A DNA stretch of 64,000 nt from CAVPPA01 sp963841325 (GTDB lineage Bacteria > Patescibacteriota > Saccharimonadia > Saccharimonadales > UBA4665). The stretch spans positions 67,435 to 131,434 of the forward strand of contig CAWJBZ010000004.1 of NCBI GenBank assembly GCA_963841325.1. Direction: 5' to 3'. Positions 1-8,277 of the stretch are shown piece after piece; position 1 is the first letter of the stretch, and each line of letters begins with the position of its first letter. A model generated the notes under the pieces. That model was not told the origin of the DNA and did not search any database. It was given only the letters and a program-made list of their open reading frames with translations. The position numbers and the translations under genes are program-made.

Positions 1-435
1 TACGAGGTAATTAGTCTTCAAACTGTGCCAAAGCGAGAATTCGCTGGCTTTGGGCCAATTACCATTAATTCAGTAACTGGTTGGCCGGACAGTTTCTTTT
101 ATGATCTTGACCTAGCGCTAGCAGTTTTACGGGTACCGACACTAGACAATAAGGGATTAATTGCCTGGTGCCCTAAAGCTTTTACTCCAGAAAGCCAATT
201 AAAAATTCGTTCTTTGGATATTGACGCGATTGAAGTATCCCGTCACGAGGCCCAGAAAGGTTATGCTTGCAACTTAGTCTCAACTGGTGAAGCCGTGATT
301 ATGACTGCTCAAGCACCTGAATTACAGCAAGCACTCGAAGGGCGCGGTTTTATGGTTTTCACTCCAAAAATCCAAGAGTTAGCCAAAGGTGGTGGTTATA
401 TTCGTTGCGTTACTCTTACTCTTGACAATAATTAA
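1..435 (+). CDS. Amidinotransferase / dimethylargininase-like protein, C-terminal part
   Basis: The frame is open from base 1, so the gene runs in from the left edge and the GTG at 25 is internal. The C-terminal GGGYIRCVTLTL stretch matches the end of the amidinotransferase/DDAH/arginine-deiminase fold, where the Cys in the RC-x-T-L motif is the catalytic nucleophile; the upstream DLDLALAVL segment also fits the family. These enzymes hydrolyse or transfer guanidino groups of arginine derivatives in the cytoplasm. Substrate cannot be set because the N-terminal guanidine-binding part is outside the window. Confidence 0.72.
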   Translation, partial: YEVISLQTVPKREFAGFGPITINSVTGWPDSFFYDLDLALAVLRVPTLDNKGLIAWCPKAFTPESQLKIRSLDIDAIEVSRHEAQKGYACNLVSTGEAVIMTAQAPELQQALEGRGFMVFTPKIQELAKGGGYIRCVTLTLDNN

Positions 436-807
436 TTGAAAATTTGTTAATCAAAATAGATTAATTTATATTAAGCCTTCTTCTGGGTTTATTGACCGAT
501 CTTTTTTATGGTGTTAAATTATCAAATATAGTTCTTATGTTTGATTTGGTGAGATAGAGGGTACAACAATTACTTAAGAACGGCCGATCCAATCTATTAA
601 TTCTCTACCGGATGAGCCTACACTGACAGACTTGGGGCAGACGGTGTTAATAGCATTAAATAAACCTAGAAGTATTCCGTCGTTAGGCCCCCGTCGTCTA
701 AGACTAAGTCTTTCTGATATTTATAGCGTCACGACTGAACATACTCTTGCGGCATCTGATACCTATAGCGTAACAGTAGACCTTAGGGATCCCGTTACGC
801 CGGAAAA
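436..807. other. Intergenic stretch with a degraded-looking reading frame
   Basis: No confident gene. A plus-strand frame is open from about 578 to 850 (first possible start TTG at 632), but the translation has no recognisable domain, no good ribosome site and no in-frame ATG before 811. Its 3' end (ATG at 811, translating to MIPSQSTEK) may belong to the protease gene that follows, after frameshifting. No convincing terminator or RNA was seen. Confidence 0.3.
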
Positions 808-815
808 TGTGATGA

Positions 816-925
816 TTCCGTCTCAGTCTACCGAAAAACGAAATAAATAGCCATAAACGTATAATTGCCAAATTTGCGGCAGGTATTTTGGTTACTGCTG
901 CGTTCCTATCGACAGTTTTTTTCGA
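816..925 (+). other. Out-of-frame membrane-anchor segment of the C39-like peptidase
   Basis: In the third reading frame this stretch encodes a basic run followed by a hydrophobic helix (KRIIAKFAAGILVTAAFLS), a textbook N-terminal anchor. It has no start codon of its own and ends in stops near 955. It lines up directly with the FSIESKNSSPEV start of the peptidase linker if one base of the T7 run is added or lost, so it is probably the true N-terminus of the 865-1845 gene. Confidence 0.45.
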
Positions 926-1845
926 TAGAATCAAAAAACTCATCACCGGAAGTTATTCACTCCACATCACCACTGGCGGCAACATGGTTTCATCCGAATA
1001 ATAATCCTGGGCAGGTAGAAATCCCCAGATCAAAGCTTTTTGAAACTCCACTACCTTTACCGACATTACCTCCTGTTCCAAAACTTGTTTCGCTACCGCT
1101 ACCACCAAAACTAACCATATTAACACCGCCAGTTACTCAATCTACTCAACCATCATCTCGATCAACCACTCAACCATCGACCCCAGCTACTTCTATCTCT
1201 CCACAGGTAGATAATATTTCACGTATCTATCAGATTGATAGTGAAGATTGTGAAACTGCTAGTTTAGAGATGGCTTTGGAGCATGAGGGCGTTAGTCTTT
1301 CGCAATCTAATCTGTTAAGTTATGAGCATGTAGAATCTATACCGTCCTCAAGTGTTTATTCAGATGATGGTAAGTTGGTGACCAACGCCGATCCGTATAC
1401 TAACTTCGTCGGTAACCCTAATGGCAGCCAATGGTCGACCACTGATTATGGTTATGGAACTTATGCTCCCAACATAGCTAATGTTGCCGGAGCAGCGGGA
1501 GGCGATGTGCTTTGGAGCGGAACAGGGATACCTATAGGTCAGCTTTATCAGTATGTTGAGCAAGGTCATCCAGCTATAGTTTGGGTGGATGATACCAATA
1601 ATTTGGTTCTGCAATATTCTGCAACTTTTGACGTCAATGCTACTGACCCTAATGGTAATCCGGTTTCGGTCCCCTATCCGGTGAGTGGCAATGAACATGC
1701 TATTGTCTTGGCTGGAGTTAACACTAATAATAATGAGGTTTACGTTCTTAATCCGTTACATGGCGGCCCAAGTGGTTGGATTTCTATGAACGTTTTCCAA
1801 AACACCTTTGCCACTTTTGGCAATATGGCCGTAGTCATTAGTTAA
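865..1845 (+). CDS. C39-like cysteine peptidase, proline-rich linker, probably membrane-anchored
   Basis: Residues about 120-326 look like a peptidase C39-like (C39_2) papain-fold domain: an EDCETASLEMAL motif puts the candidate nucleophile at Cys129, GNEHAIVLAGV supplies the His and VLNPL the Asp/Asn position. Residues 60-110 are rich in Pro, Thr and Ser, typical of a wall-spanning linker. As read, the frame starts at TTG 865 with an implausible N-terminus. A hydrophobic anchor starting KRIIAKFAAG lies just upstream in another frame and would join it after one-base shifts at the T7 run (916-922) and near the A5 run (834-838). An extracellular, anchored protease or peptidoglycan peptidase is inferred. 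Confidence 0.6.
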   Translation: MPNLRQVFWLLLRSYRQFFSIESKNSSPEVIHSTSPLAATWFHPNNNPGQVEIPRSKLFETPLPLPTLPPVPKLVSLPLPPKLTILTPPVTQSTQPSSRSTTQPSTPATSISPQVDNISRIYQIDSEDCETASLEMALEHEGVSLSQSNLLSYEHVESIPSSSVYSDDGKLVTNADPYTNFVGNPNGSQWSTTDYGYGTYAPNIANVAGAAGGDVLWSGTGIPIGQLYQYVEQGHPAIVWVDDTNNLVLQYSATFDVNATDPNGNPVSVPYPVSGNEHAIVLAGVNTNNNEVYVLNPLHGGPSGWISMNVFQNTFATFGNMAVVIS

Positions 1846-1900
1846 CTGGATTGATTGGCTAAACTTCACAAACTTTTTTAAATACCTAGTTATGAGTAAT

Positions 1901-3229
1901 TTAAGTACTTCGGTTGTTATGTTTATTCGGTGTACTTGCTAGCATATTTCGGATGGCATTTTTAGTAGTACCAACTTCGTCCCACGGATGTTCGCCATCT
2001 GTTCGTTCAATAGTTTTTTCGTGTCCTTTACCCAACAACAACACAGTATTGCCTTTATTGGCTCGTTTTATTGCAAAATTAATTGCCTCTGCTCGGTCAT
2101 GTATCAGAAAAAGATCCTTACCCCGTACTTTACCAGCTTGTTCAGCTCCTTCTGCAATCTGATTCATAATTGATTGGCCGTTAACATCACGATCATCTTC
2201 TTCAGTAACAATAACCTCGTCAGCAAACTCGCCGGCGAGTTTACCCTGCACTGCTCTTTTAGTTTCGTCACGACGACCAGCACTACCAAACATAACTATT
2301 AACTTGCCTTTAATAACTGGTTTTAGGTCTCGAAATAGCTTTTCAAAACTATCGGGTGTATGGGCAAAGTCAACAATTACACTAAAGTTTTGGCCTTCAT
2401 TTATGGTTGTCATACGACCTTCAACATTCTTTAAGTCGGCAATTCCGTCAACAATTTGCTGATCTGATAAACCAATAGCTATACCGGTTGCGGCAGCTGC
2501 CAGAGCATTTTCCACATTAAAGCTCCCAGGTAAAGCTACTTTTATGTGTAAGATTAAATCCTTGTATTTCAATTCAAAGCTACTCCCCTCAGTTGTCGGT
2601 TGGATATTGATCGCTCGTAGCTCACCGTGTTCTAGCCCGTAAGTTACCGCTTTCGGAACAACATCGGTAAAAAATCTCCATGATGGATCGTCGGCATTAA
2701 CTACGCCAATACGTAATCCTAGATGATTGCGAGCAACCAACTTAAAAAGTCTAACTTTGGCTTCTCGATAGTTTTCGAATGTCCGATGATAATCTAGATG
2801 TTCATGGGTGACATTTGTCATAACTGCTACGCTATAGGGCACACCCCAAATACGGTGTTGCGCTAGGGCATGGCTGGTCGTTTCCAAAACTAACCAATCT
2901 ACGCCTTGATTACGCATCCATTTCAATCGTTGCATTAATTCTTTGACCGGTACATTGGTCATATGTTGAACTTGAGGTCTGATATCGTCATTGATTCCGT
3001 ATGCTACGGTAGTCATAAACCCGACTTTATACCCGGCTTTTCGGAGCATGTGATAAATAAAAAAGGCGGTAGTGGTTTTACCATTAGTACCAGTTACACC
3101 AATTACTTTCAGATGGCGAGCCGGGAAACCATTCTTTAAGTTAAGGATAATGGCTTCGGCTAAATGTCCATACGGTTCAATTAATTGGAATAATTTCTTA
3201 GGGATAAATCTTTTAATAAATGAACGCAT
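1901..3229 (-). CDS. murE: MurE-like Mur ligase (UDP-MurNAc-tripeptide synthetase family)
   Basis: ATP-dependent amino-acid:peptide ligase family of cytoplasmic peptidoglycan precursor synthesis. The P-loop GVTGTNGKTTT lies at residues 44-54; the central domain carries LETTSHALAQHR and TNVTHEHLDYH, both MurE hallmarks; the C-terminal domain has GSAGRRDETKR and the GKGHEKTIE end motif. At 442 residues it is shorter than the usual 480-500 because the N-terminal uridine-binding domain is reduced to about 40 residues. The diaminoacid-selecting DNPR motif is replaced by TEEDDRD, so the amino acid added cannot be predicted. Divergent from tsaD with a 107-bp shared promoter region. Confidence 0.88.
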   Translation of the reverse strand: MRSFIKRFIPKKLFQLIEPYGHLAEAIILNLKNGFPARHLKVIGVTGTNGKTTTAFFIYHMLRKAGYKVGFMTTVAYGINDDIRPQVQHMTNVPVKELMQRLKWMRNQGVDWLVLETTSHALAQHRIWGVPYSVAVMTNVTHEHLDYHRTFENYREAKVRLFKLVARNHLGLRIGVVNADDPSWRFFTDVVPKAVTYGLEHGELRAINIQPTTEGSSFELKYKDLILHIKVALPGSFNVENALAAAATGIAIGLSDQQIVDGIADLKNVEGRMTTINEGQNFSVIVDFAHTPDSFEKLFRDLKPVIKGKLIVMFGSAGRRDETKRAVQGKLAGEFADEVIVTEEDDRDVNGQSIMNQIAEGAEQAGKVRGKDLFLIHDRAEAINFAIKRANKGNTVLLLGKGHEKTIERTDGEHPWDEVGTTKNAIRNMLASTPNKHNNRST

Positions 3230-3336
3230 AGCTTATTTGGAGTATACGGTGACTAGTTAGTAATATCTAGTGACCTTGATAATTTGAGTTATCCTAATAA
3301 CCAATCTAGTAATATTTTATGCTATGTTGTAGGGTA

Positions 3337-4398
3337 ATGAAGATTTTAGGTATTGAGACGAGTTGCGATGAAACCGCTGCAGCCATTGTAGAAGACGGTT
3401 ATCATCTGTTATCAAATGCCGTGGCTAGCTCATTACAGGTGCACGTGAAATTCGGAGGAGTAGTCCCGGAGATTGCTGCTCGTAGTCATATTGAAGTAAT
3501 TATTCCAATCGTTGAACAAGCCCTCAACGACGCTTCCGTAAATTGGGATGATATCGATGCTATTGCCGTTACTTATGGTGCAGGCTTAGGTGGTAGCCTG
3601 TTAATCGGTGTTTTAACTGCTCGAACACTGGCAATATGTTATGGTAAACCGCTGTATGCCATCAATCATGTTGAAGGCCATGTATATGCCAATTTTTTAA
3701 CTGAGACCAAGCTTCAAGGTTATTTATTACCGAAAAACCAGCCAGCTTTCCCGATGCTAGCTTTGATCGTATCTGGTGGTCATAGTCAACTCGTCATATT
3801 CCGTAATCATTTTGACTACACCTTACTCGGCCAAACCCATGATGACGCTCTCGGTGAAGCTTTCGACAAAGTTGCTAAAATCATTGGTCTGCCCTACCCT
3901 GGCGGTCCCAGTATCAGCGCAAAAGCTCCGGAAGGCGATCCCCTGGCCTATCAGTTACCTAAAGCCAAATTAGCAGCTAAATATGACTTTTCATTTTCTG
4001 GACTTAAAACGGCCGTTTTAAGACTAGCTCAAGCTCAAATAGGTGAAGATTTCACGTTTCCGTCCAAAAACGTCCCACAGCGCCTGTCTGAGGCCCAGAA
4101 AGCCAACATTGCGGCCAGCTTCCAACGAGTTGCCATGGAAACGGTAGTCGATAAAACTGTCCTAGCTTTTCAGGAGTTCCAACCTGCATCAGTAGTAATT
4201 GCTGGTGGCGTTGCCGCTAACCAGGAGCTGCGTCGACAACTGACTAAACGCTTACCGGTATCAATTACTTACACCGATCCCAAACTTTGCACCGATAACG
4301 GTGCTATGATTGCGACACTCGGCTGTTTTAAGGCCAGTCTTAACCAGTCCAAGGCTAATCCATATACCCTAGATATACAACCTAATTTAAGTATGTAA
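3337..4398 (+). CDS. tsaD: tRNA N6-adenosine threonylcarbamoyltransferase TsaD
   Basis: Transfers threonylcarbamoyl to A37 of ANN-decoding tRNAs, with TsaB, TsaE and TsaC. The start is set at ATG 3337 because MKILGIETSCDETAAAIV is the invariant family N-terminus; an upstream in-frame ATG at 3319 would add six unrelated residues. The HxxxH metal site is seen in INHVEGHVYA, with SGGHSQL, GEAFDKVAK and the closing CTDNGAMIA motif. About 353 residues is normal length. A TATGCT -10-like box just before the start suggests a very short leader. Confidence 0.95.
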   Translation: MKILGIETSCDETAAAIVEDGYHLLSNAVASSLQVHVKFGGVVPEIAARSHIEVIIPIVEQALNDASVNWDDIDAIAVTYGAGLGGSLLIGVLTARTLAICYGKPLYAINHVEGHVYANFLTETKLQGYLLPKNQPAFPMLALIVSGGHSQLVIFRNHFDYTLLGQTHDDALGEAFDKVAKIIGLPYPGGPSISAKAPEGDPLAYQLPKAKLAAKYDFSFSGLKTAVLRLAQAQIGEDFTFPSKNVPQRLSEAQKANIAASFQRVAMETVVDKTVLAFQEFQPASVVIAGGVAANQELRRQLTKRLPVSITYTDPKLCTDNGAMIATLGCFKASLNQSKANPYTLDIQPNLSM

Positions 4399-4470
4399 CG
4401 GCTAACTGTTGATTCTACAATCCTATCGGATATTTATTAGCGCTCATTGGTAATTTTCTAAGTTATACGT

Positions 4471-4508
4471 CACCTCTGTTTCCGAATCACCCCAAGAGGT
4501 GTTATCAT
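4471..4508 (+). promoter_or_regulatory. valS upstream inverted repeat and -10 box
   Basis: CACCTCT (4471-4477) and AGAGGTG (4495-4501) form 7-bp inverted arms, followed at once by TATCAT (4503-4508), a -10-like box ending 9 bases before the valS ATG at 4518. The layout suggests a promoter with a very short leader and a possible hairpin or operator. No T-box features are visible, and such a short leader would leave no room for one. Confidence 0.35.
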
Positions 4509-4517
4509 GTTAGGCGT

Positions 4518-6764
4518 ATGAAGCTACCAAAAGCCTATGAGCCTAGCCAGTATGAGGCTGATATTTATGCACTCTGGGAGAAAAGTGGAGTTTTTACCCC
4601 GGCTACTAAGGGTACGCCATATAGCATTGTTGTCCCGCCACCTAATGCAAACGCCAGTTTGCATATTGGTTTCGCTTTGACGATGTGCTTAGAAGATATT
4701 GCTATTCGCTACCACCGACAGAAGGGTGAGCGGACACTGTTTTTGCCCGGTGCTGATCACGCTGGCTTTGAGACTCAGGCAGTATTTGAAAAACAGCTGG
4801 CGACAGCCGGGAAAAGTCGCTTTGACTACACAAGAGAAGAGCTTTATCGACAAATCTGGGAATTTGTCGCTCAGAACCGTAAGGGTTTCGAGGAACAATT
4901 CCGACGGCTCGGTGGTAGTGTGGATTGGACACGTTATACTTTTACGCTTGATGACAAGATAGTGCGACGCGCCTATGCCACTTTTCATAAAATGTGGGAT
5001 GAAGGGCTTATTTATAGAGGCGAACGACTAGTTAATTTTTGCACATTTCATGGTACAGCCTTTGCTGACATAGAAGTTGTCTACAAAGAAGAAAAAGGAA
5101 AATTGTGGTATATCCGTTATCCATTAACTGATGGCAGCGGGGGAGTGGTGGTGGCCACTACTAGACCCGAAACAATGCTCGGAGACACTGCCGTAGCCGT
5201 TCATCCAGACGATAAGAAGTATCGAGCTCTGATAGGGAAGACCGTCAAGCTACCGCTTACTCACCGTGAAATACCCATTGTCGCCGACCCCTTTGTGGAT
5301 ACCTCGTTTGGTACCGGTGCCGTTAAACTAACGCCAGCTCATGACCAAAATGATTTCGATGCCGGGAAGCGTCATGATTTACCGCTAATTACTGTGATTG
5401 ATAATGAAGGTAAATTAACCCATCAAGTTCCAGAGCCTTATGTTGGTTTATCGGTTGAGGATGGTCGTCAGAAAGTTGTTAGAGACCTAACAGAGCAGGG
5501 GTTTTTAATTAAAACCGAAGATTACACCCATAATGTCGGGCACTGCTATAAATGCGACACCCCAATCCAACCATTACTCCGAGAGCAGTGGTTTGTCGAC
5601 ATGCAGCCACTTGCCCAACAGGCCATTAAAGTATTGCGATCTGGGGAAATCACTTTTTACCCTAAGACAAAAGCTGATCAGCTGATCAATTACCTTGGAA
5701 ATCTCAAGGACTGGAATGTTAGTCGGCAAATTGCCTGGGGGATCCCGATCCCGGCCTTTCAAAACGTTGACGATCCCAAGGATTGGATTTACGACGAGCG
5801 AGTGTCTGATGAATTCATTACCGTAAAGGATAAATCTTATCGTCGTGATCCAGACGTCTTCGATACCTGGTTCTCGAGTAGTTCTTGGCCTTATGCCACT
5901 CTAGACTATCCCGATGGGTCGGATTTCAAAACGTTTTATCCCTTAAGCCTCATGGAAACTGGTGGTGAAATCTTGTATCCCTGGGTTAGCCGAATGATTA
6001 TGCTTGGTCTATATATAACAGGAGAAATTCCGTTTAAGGCGGTCTACATCCACGGTTATGTGATGGCTGAAGACGGTGCCAAAATGAGTAAATCCCGCGG
6101 CAGCGTGATAGATGCCACCCAAGCAATCGATCGCTATGGATCTGATGCGCTCAGGATGGGAATCATCGCCGGTAGGGTGCCGGCAGTTAATCGAGGGTAT
6201 GATCACCGCAAAGTTGAGGATGCTCGTAATTTTTGCAATAAATTGTGGAATGTGGCCCGCTATATCGAGGGTGTAAGTGGGGAAGTGGCTAATCTTACTA
6301 ACGTTAAACCGGAAACTGTAGCTGATCATTGGATATTGAATAAGTTACAACATTTGCAAAGAAGTTTAGAGCGCGATTTAGATCGTTACCGTTTTGCTGA
6401 AGCTTATGATCGAATCTATCATTTCGTGTGGGATGACTTAGCCGATTGGTATATTGAAACTAGTAAGACGACACCAAATGCTCCGTTACTAGCTAAAGTA
6501 TTGGAAATTGTGCTAATTTTCGCTCATCCCTTTGCCCCTTTCGTTACTGAGACCATTTGGCAAACTCTTAATTGGATTGGGGATAGTGTGCTTGCTTCTC
6601 AGCTCTGGCCAGAGGTCCCGAGGGCTGATGAAAGAGAGCCCAATCTTTCGCTAATATTCAACCAATTGTTACTGAAGCCCGTTACATCACTAAAACTCTC
6701 GGTATTCCTGATGCCACTTTGTACTATACGGACGTTCCATTTCTCGCCGAAAATGCACAGCTAA
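4518..6764 (+). CDS. valS: Valyl-tRNA synthetase, main part (frameshifted near 6641)
   Basis: Class I aminoacyl-tRNA synthetase charging tRNA-Val. The HIGH signature is HIGF at residues 49-52, KMSKS is AKMSKSRGS near residue 522, and the editing domain shows GTGAVKLTPAHDQNDF, a ValRS landmark. The last about 40 residues of this frame, after DEREP, are unrelated to ValRS: the true continuation is in the -1 frame from about 6641. One missing base at the CCC run (6639-6641) would fuse the two parts into a normal ValRS of about 850 residues. An essential gene broken this way suggests an assembly error or, less likely, recoding. Confidence 0.9.
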   Translation: MKLPKAYEPSQYEADIYALWEKSGVFTPATKGTPYSIVVPPPNANASLHIGFALTMCLEDIAIRYHRQKGERTLFLPGADHAGFETQAVFEKQLATAGKSRFDYTREELYRQIWEFVAQNRKGFEEQFRRLGGSVDWTRYTFTLDDKIVRRAYATFHKMWDEGLIYRGERLVNFCTFHGTAFADIEVVYKEEKGKLWYIRYPLTDGSGGVVVATTRPETMLGDTAVAVHPDDKKYRALIGKTVKLPLTHREIPIVADPFVDTSFGTGAVKLTPAHDQNDFDAGKRHDLPLITVIDNEGKLTHQVPEPYVGLSVEDGRQKVVRDLTEQGFLIKTEDYTHNVGHCYKCDTPIQPLLREQWFVDMQPLAQQAIKVLRSGEITFYPKTKADQLINYLGNLKDWNVSRQIAWGIPIPAFQNVDDPKDWIYDERVSDEFITVKDKSYRRDPDVFDTWFSSSSWPYATLDYPDGSDFKTFYPLSLMETGGEILYPWVSRMIMLGLYITGEIPFKAVYIHGYVMAEDGAKMSKSRGSVIDATQAIDRYGSDALRMGIIAGRVPAVNRGYDHRKVEDARNFCNKLWNVARYIEGVSGEVANLTNVKPETVADHWILNKLQHLQRSLERDLDRYRFAEAYDRIYHFVWDDLADWYIETSKTTPNAPLLAKVLEIVLIFAHPFAPFVTETIWQTLNWIGDSVLASQLWPEVPRADEREPNLSLIFNQLLLKPVTSLKLSVFLMPLCTIRTFHFSPKMHS

Positions 6765-7078
6765 TCAAACGCCTCGCTCATCTGACTAATGTCAGTGAAG
6801 TTCGTGATGGCACTGGTTTGTATCTGACAACAACGTCGTATCGTTGCTGGCTGGACATCGAGCCATCTGCTGCTAGCCAATTCGTCAAACAATTGGCAGT
6901 CAAGCGAACCGCCCAAAAAGAAGTAGTCGACCGTCTTAAGAAACGCCTGGACAATAAAAACTACATTACTCATGCACCAGGGGATATTGTCAAGCAAACC
7001 AAAGAGCAGCTCACTGAAGCCCAAGCTAAATTAAATTCTATTGATCAAGAGTATGAACGGTTTCGATTAGTGTCTTAA
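6641..7078 (+). CDS. valS: Valyl-tRNA synthetase, C-terminal part (frameshifted)
   Basis: This frame continues ValRS as QSFANIQPIVTEARYITKTL and ends in the C-terminal coiled-coil tRNA-binding arm (KRTAQKEVVDRLKKRLDNKN ... APGDIVKQTKEQLTEAQAKL), typical of bacterial ValRS. A stop (TGA at 6629-6631) blocks this frame further upstream, so the shift must lie between 6632 and about 6665. The GTG-like start at 6719 has no ribosome site, so independent translation is unlikely. Confidence 0.85.
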   Translation, partial: QSFANIQPIVTEARYITKTLGIPDATLYYTDVPFLAENAQLIKRLAHLTNVSEVRDGTGLYLTTTSYRCWLDIEPSAASQFVKQLAVKRTAQKEVVDRLKKRLDNKNYITHAPGDIVKQTKEQLTEAQAKLNSIDQEYERFRLVS

Positions 7079-7093
7079 ATTTTAAATCAGTGA

Positions 7094-7954
7094 CTAGGAT
7101 TTCACGGCCGGTTCTAGTGCTTCACGGATATGGGCTATTGATTCATCAGGATGTAGATCGTCAAACCAGAGTACATGCCAACCAATTTTTTCGGCAGCCA
7201 TTAAGTTAGTTCGGGCATCATCTACTAGTAAGATTTCGTTAGCTAAACAATCAGCTCGTTCAATGGCAAGTTCATAAATCTTTCTCTCTGGTTTCAATAA
7301 ATGTACCTTAGAAGAGTCAATAATAGCATCGTAAGCTATGTTCGGTATCAAATTCTGTTCGCGCATCTGGTCAACTAGACCGGGCATGATATTAGTTAAA
7401 AGACCGATACCATAATATCTGTTCACCCAATCGACTAATTCACTCATACGCGGAACCGGTTTGACTGTTTCTAGATAGTACTTATTCCAATCGAAGGAGG
7501 GCATATATAACCGTTCTCCGAGAGCCTGATTGAATTCTTGGGTCGTCATCTCACCCCGACAGATCTGGTCGTTATAGTGCCAGAAGGCCGTCTCGACCAC
7601 ATCAGAGGGTTGATCGCAGTCTATCGCTATTTTCGTAAAAGCCTGATGGTAAAAATGAACCAGGCAACCGTTGATATCAAAATAGACAAAACGTATCCCG
7701 CTTTTTGATTGCAGTCTTTGTTTTCTGGAGCCAGTAGGCAATACACCTACTAACTCATCCAGACTAACTCCTAAAGCTGCAGCAATACTTTGAATTGTAA
7801 AAATTGAGGGTGATTTTATAGCACCACGTTCAATCTTGGCTAAAGTCGAATAACTTAAGTTGGCTTTTTGACAGAGTGACTGTTGAGTTAAACCAGCTTT
7901 TTGACGAGCTGATTGTAACAGCTTACCCATATTTTTTTCATTAATCTGATTCAT
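7094..7954 (-). CDS. XRE-type HTH fused to HAD hydrolase
   Basis: Residues about 10-62 form an XRE/Cro helix-turn-helix (ARQKAGLTQQSLCQKANLSYSTLAKIERG). Residues about 87-280 form a HAD-superfamily domain: motif I FDINGCLV, motif II LLTN, motif III LLKPERKIY, motif IV LLVDDARTN. The second acid of the usual DxD is Asn, as in the DxxG-type HADs. The pairing suggests a regulator whose activity is tied to a small phosphorylated metabolite, or a phosphatase that controls its own expression. A GAGGTGG ribosome site precedes ATG 7954, and a perfect inverted repeat lies 17 bp upstream. Convergent with valS. Confidence 0.85.
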   Translation of the reverse strand: MNQINEKNMGKLLQSARQKAGLTQQSLCQKANLSYSTLAKIERGAIKSPSIFTIQSIAAALGVSLDELVGVLPTGSRKQRLQSKSGIRFVYFDINGCLVHFYHQAFTKIAIDCDQPSDVVETAFWHYNDQICRGEMTTQEFNQALGERLYMPSFDWNKYYLETVKPVPRMSELVDWVNRYYGIGLLTNIMPGLVDQMREQNLIPNIAYDAIIDSSKVHLLKPERKIYELAIERADCLANEILLVDDARTNLMAAEKIGWHVLWFDDLHPDESIAHIREALEPAVKS

Positions 7955-7970
7955 ATACCACCTCTATTCA

Positions 7971-7992
7971 TTACTGACAAATATTTCAGTAA
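7971..7992 (-). promoter_or_regulatory. Perfect inverted-repeat operator upstream of the XRE-HAD gene
   Basis: TTACTGA-N8-TCAGTAA, perfect 7-bp arms, 17 bp upstream of the XRE-HAD start. The size and position fit an autoregulatory site for the encoded XRE helix-turn-helix domain. Binding is inferred from position only. Confidence 0.5.
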
Positions 7993-8082
7993 CATACTTC
8001 CCAACTAAACTCATAGCCATATAGTACCAACTACATAACTAAAAATGAAGATTTTTAGTACGAAATGGTTGGTTCAATAGTA

Positions 8083-8265
8083 TTAACCAACGTGCAATAC
8101 CCATTTAAGTAAGGTGTAAAGGATGATAAAAGTAATGACACTGGCAACCGCAGAACTGCTTAGAACTTTTTTGGGGTCAGCATTCCCAGTCATACGTATT
8201 AACTTAGTCCAGACAAATACGCCTCCACCGATCGCACAAACTAGGGCAACGATAAATGATGACAT
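8083..8265 (-). CDS. Small two-helix membrane protein
   Basis: Sixty residues with two hydrophobic helices (about 3-20 and 38-57) joined by a short charged loop (TGNADPKKVLSS). It starts 12 bp after the HIT gene stop on the same strand, so the two are probably co-transcribed. No family is recognised. The base-by-base ribosome site is weak, but the clean two-helix pattern and the tight spacing support a real gene. Confidence 0.55.
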   Translation of the reverse strand: MSSFIVALVCAIGGGVFVWTKLIRMTGNADPKKVLSSSAVASVITFIILYTLLKWVLHVG

Positions 8266-8277
8266 GTTTATATCAAA

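Noticed and set aside
704..946. 80-residue minus-strand frame
   Set aside because: Mirror of the frameshifted start of the protease gene; no start signal or known motif.
4399..4517. T-box or other riboswitch before valS
   Set aside because: The likely -10 box lies 9 bases before the start, leaving no leader for such a structure.
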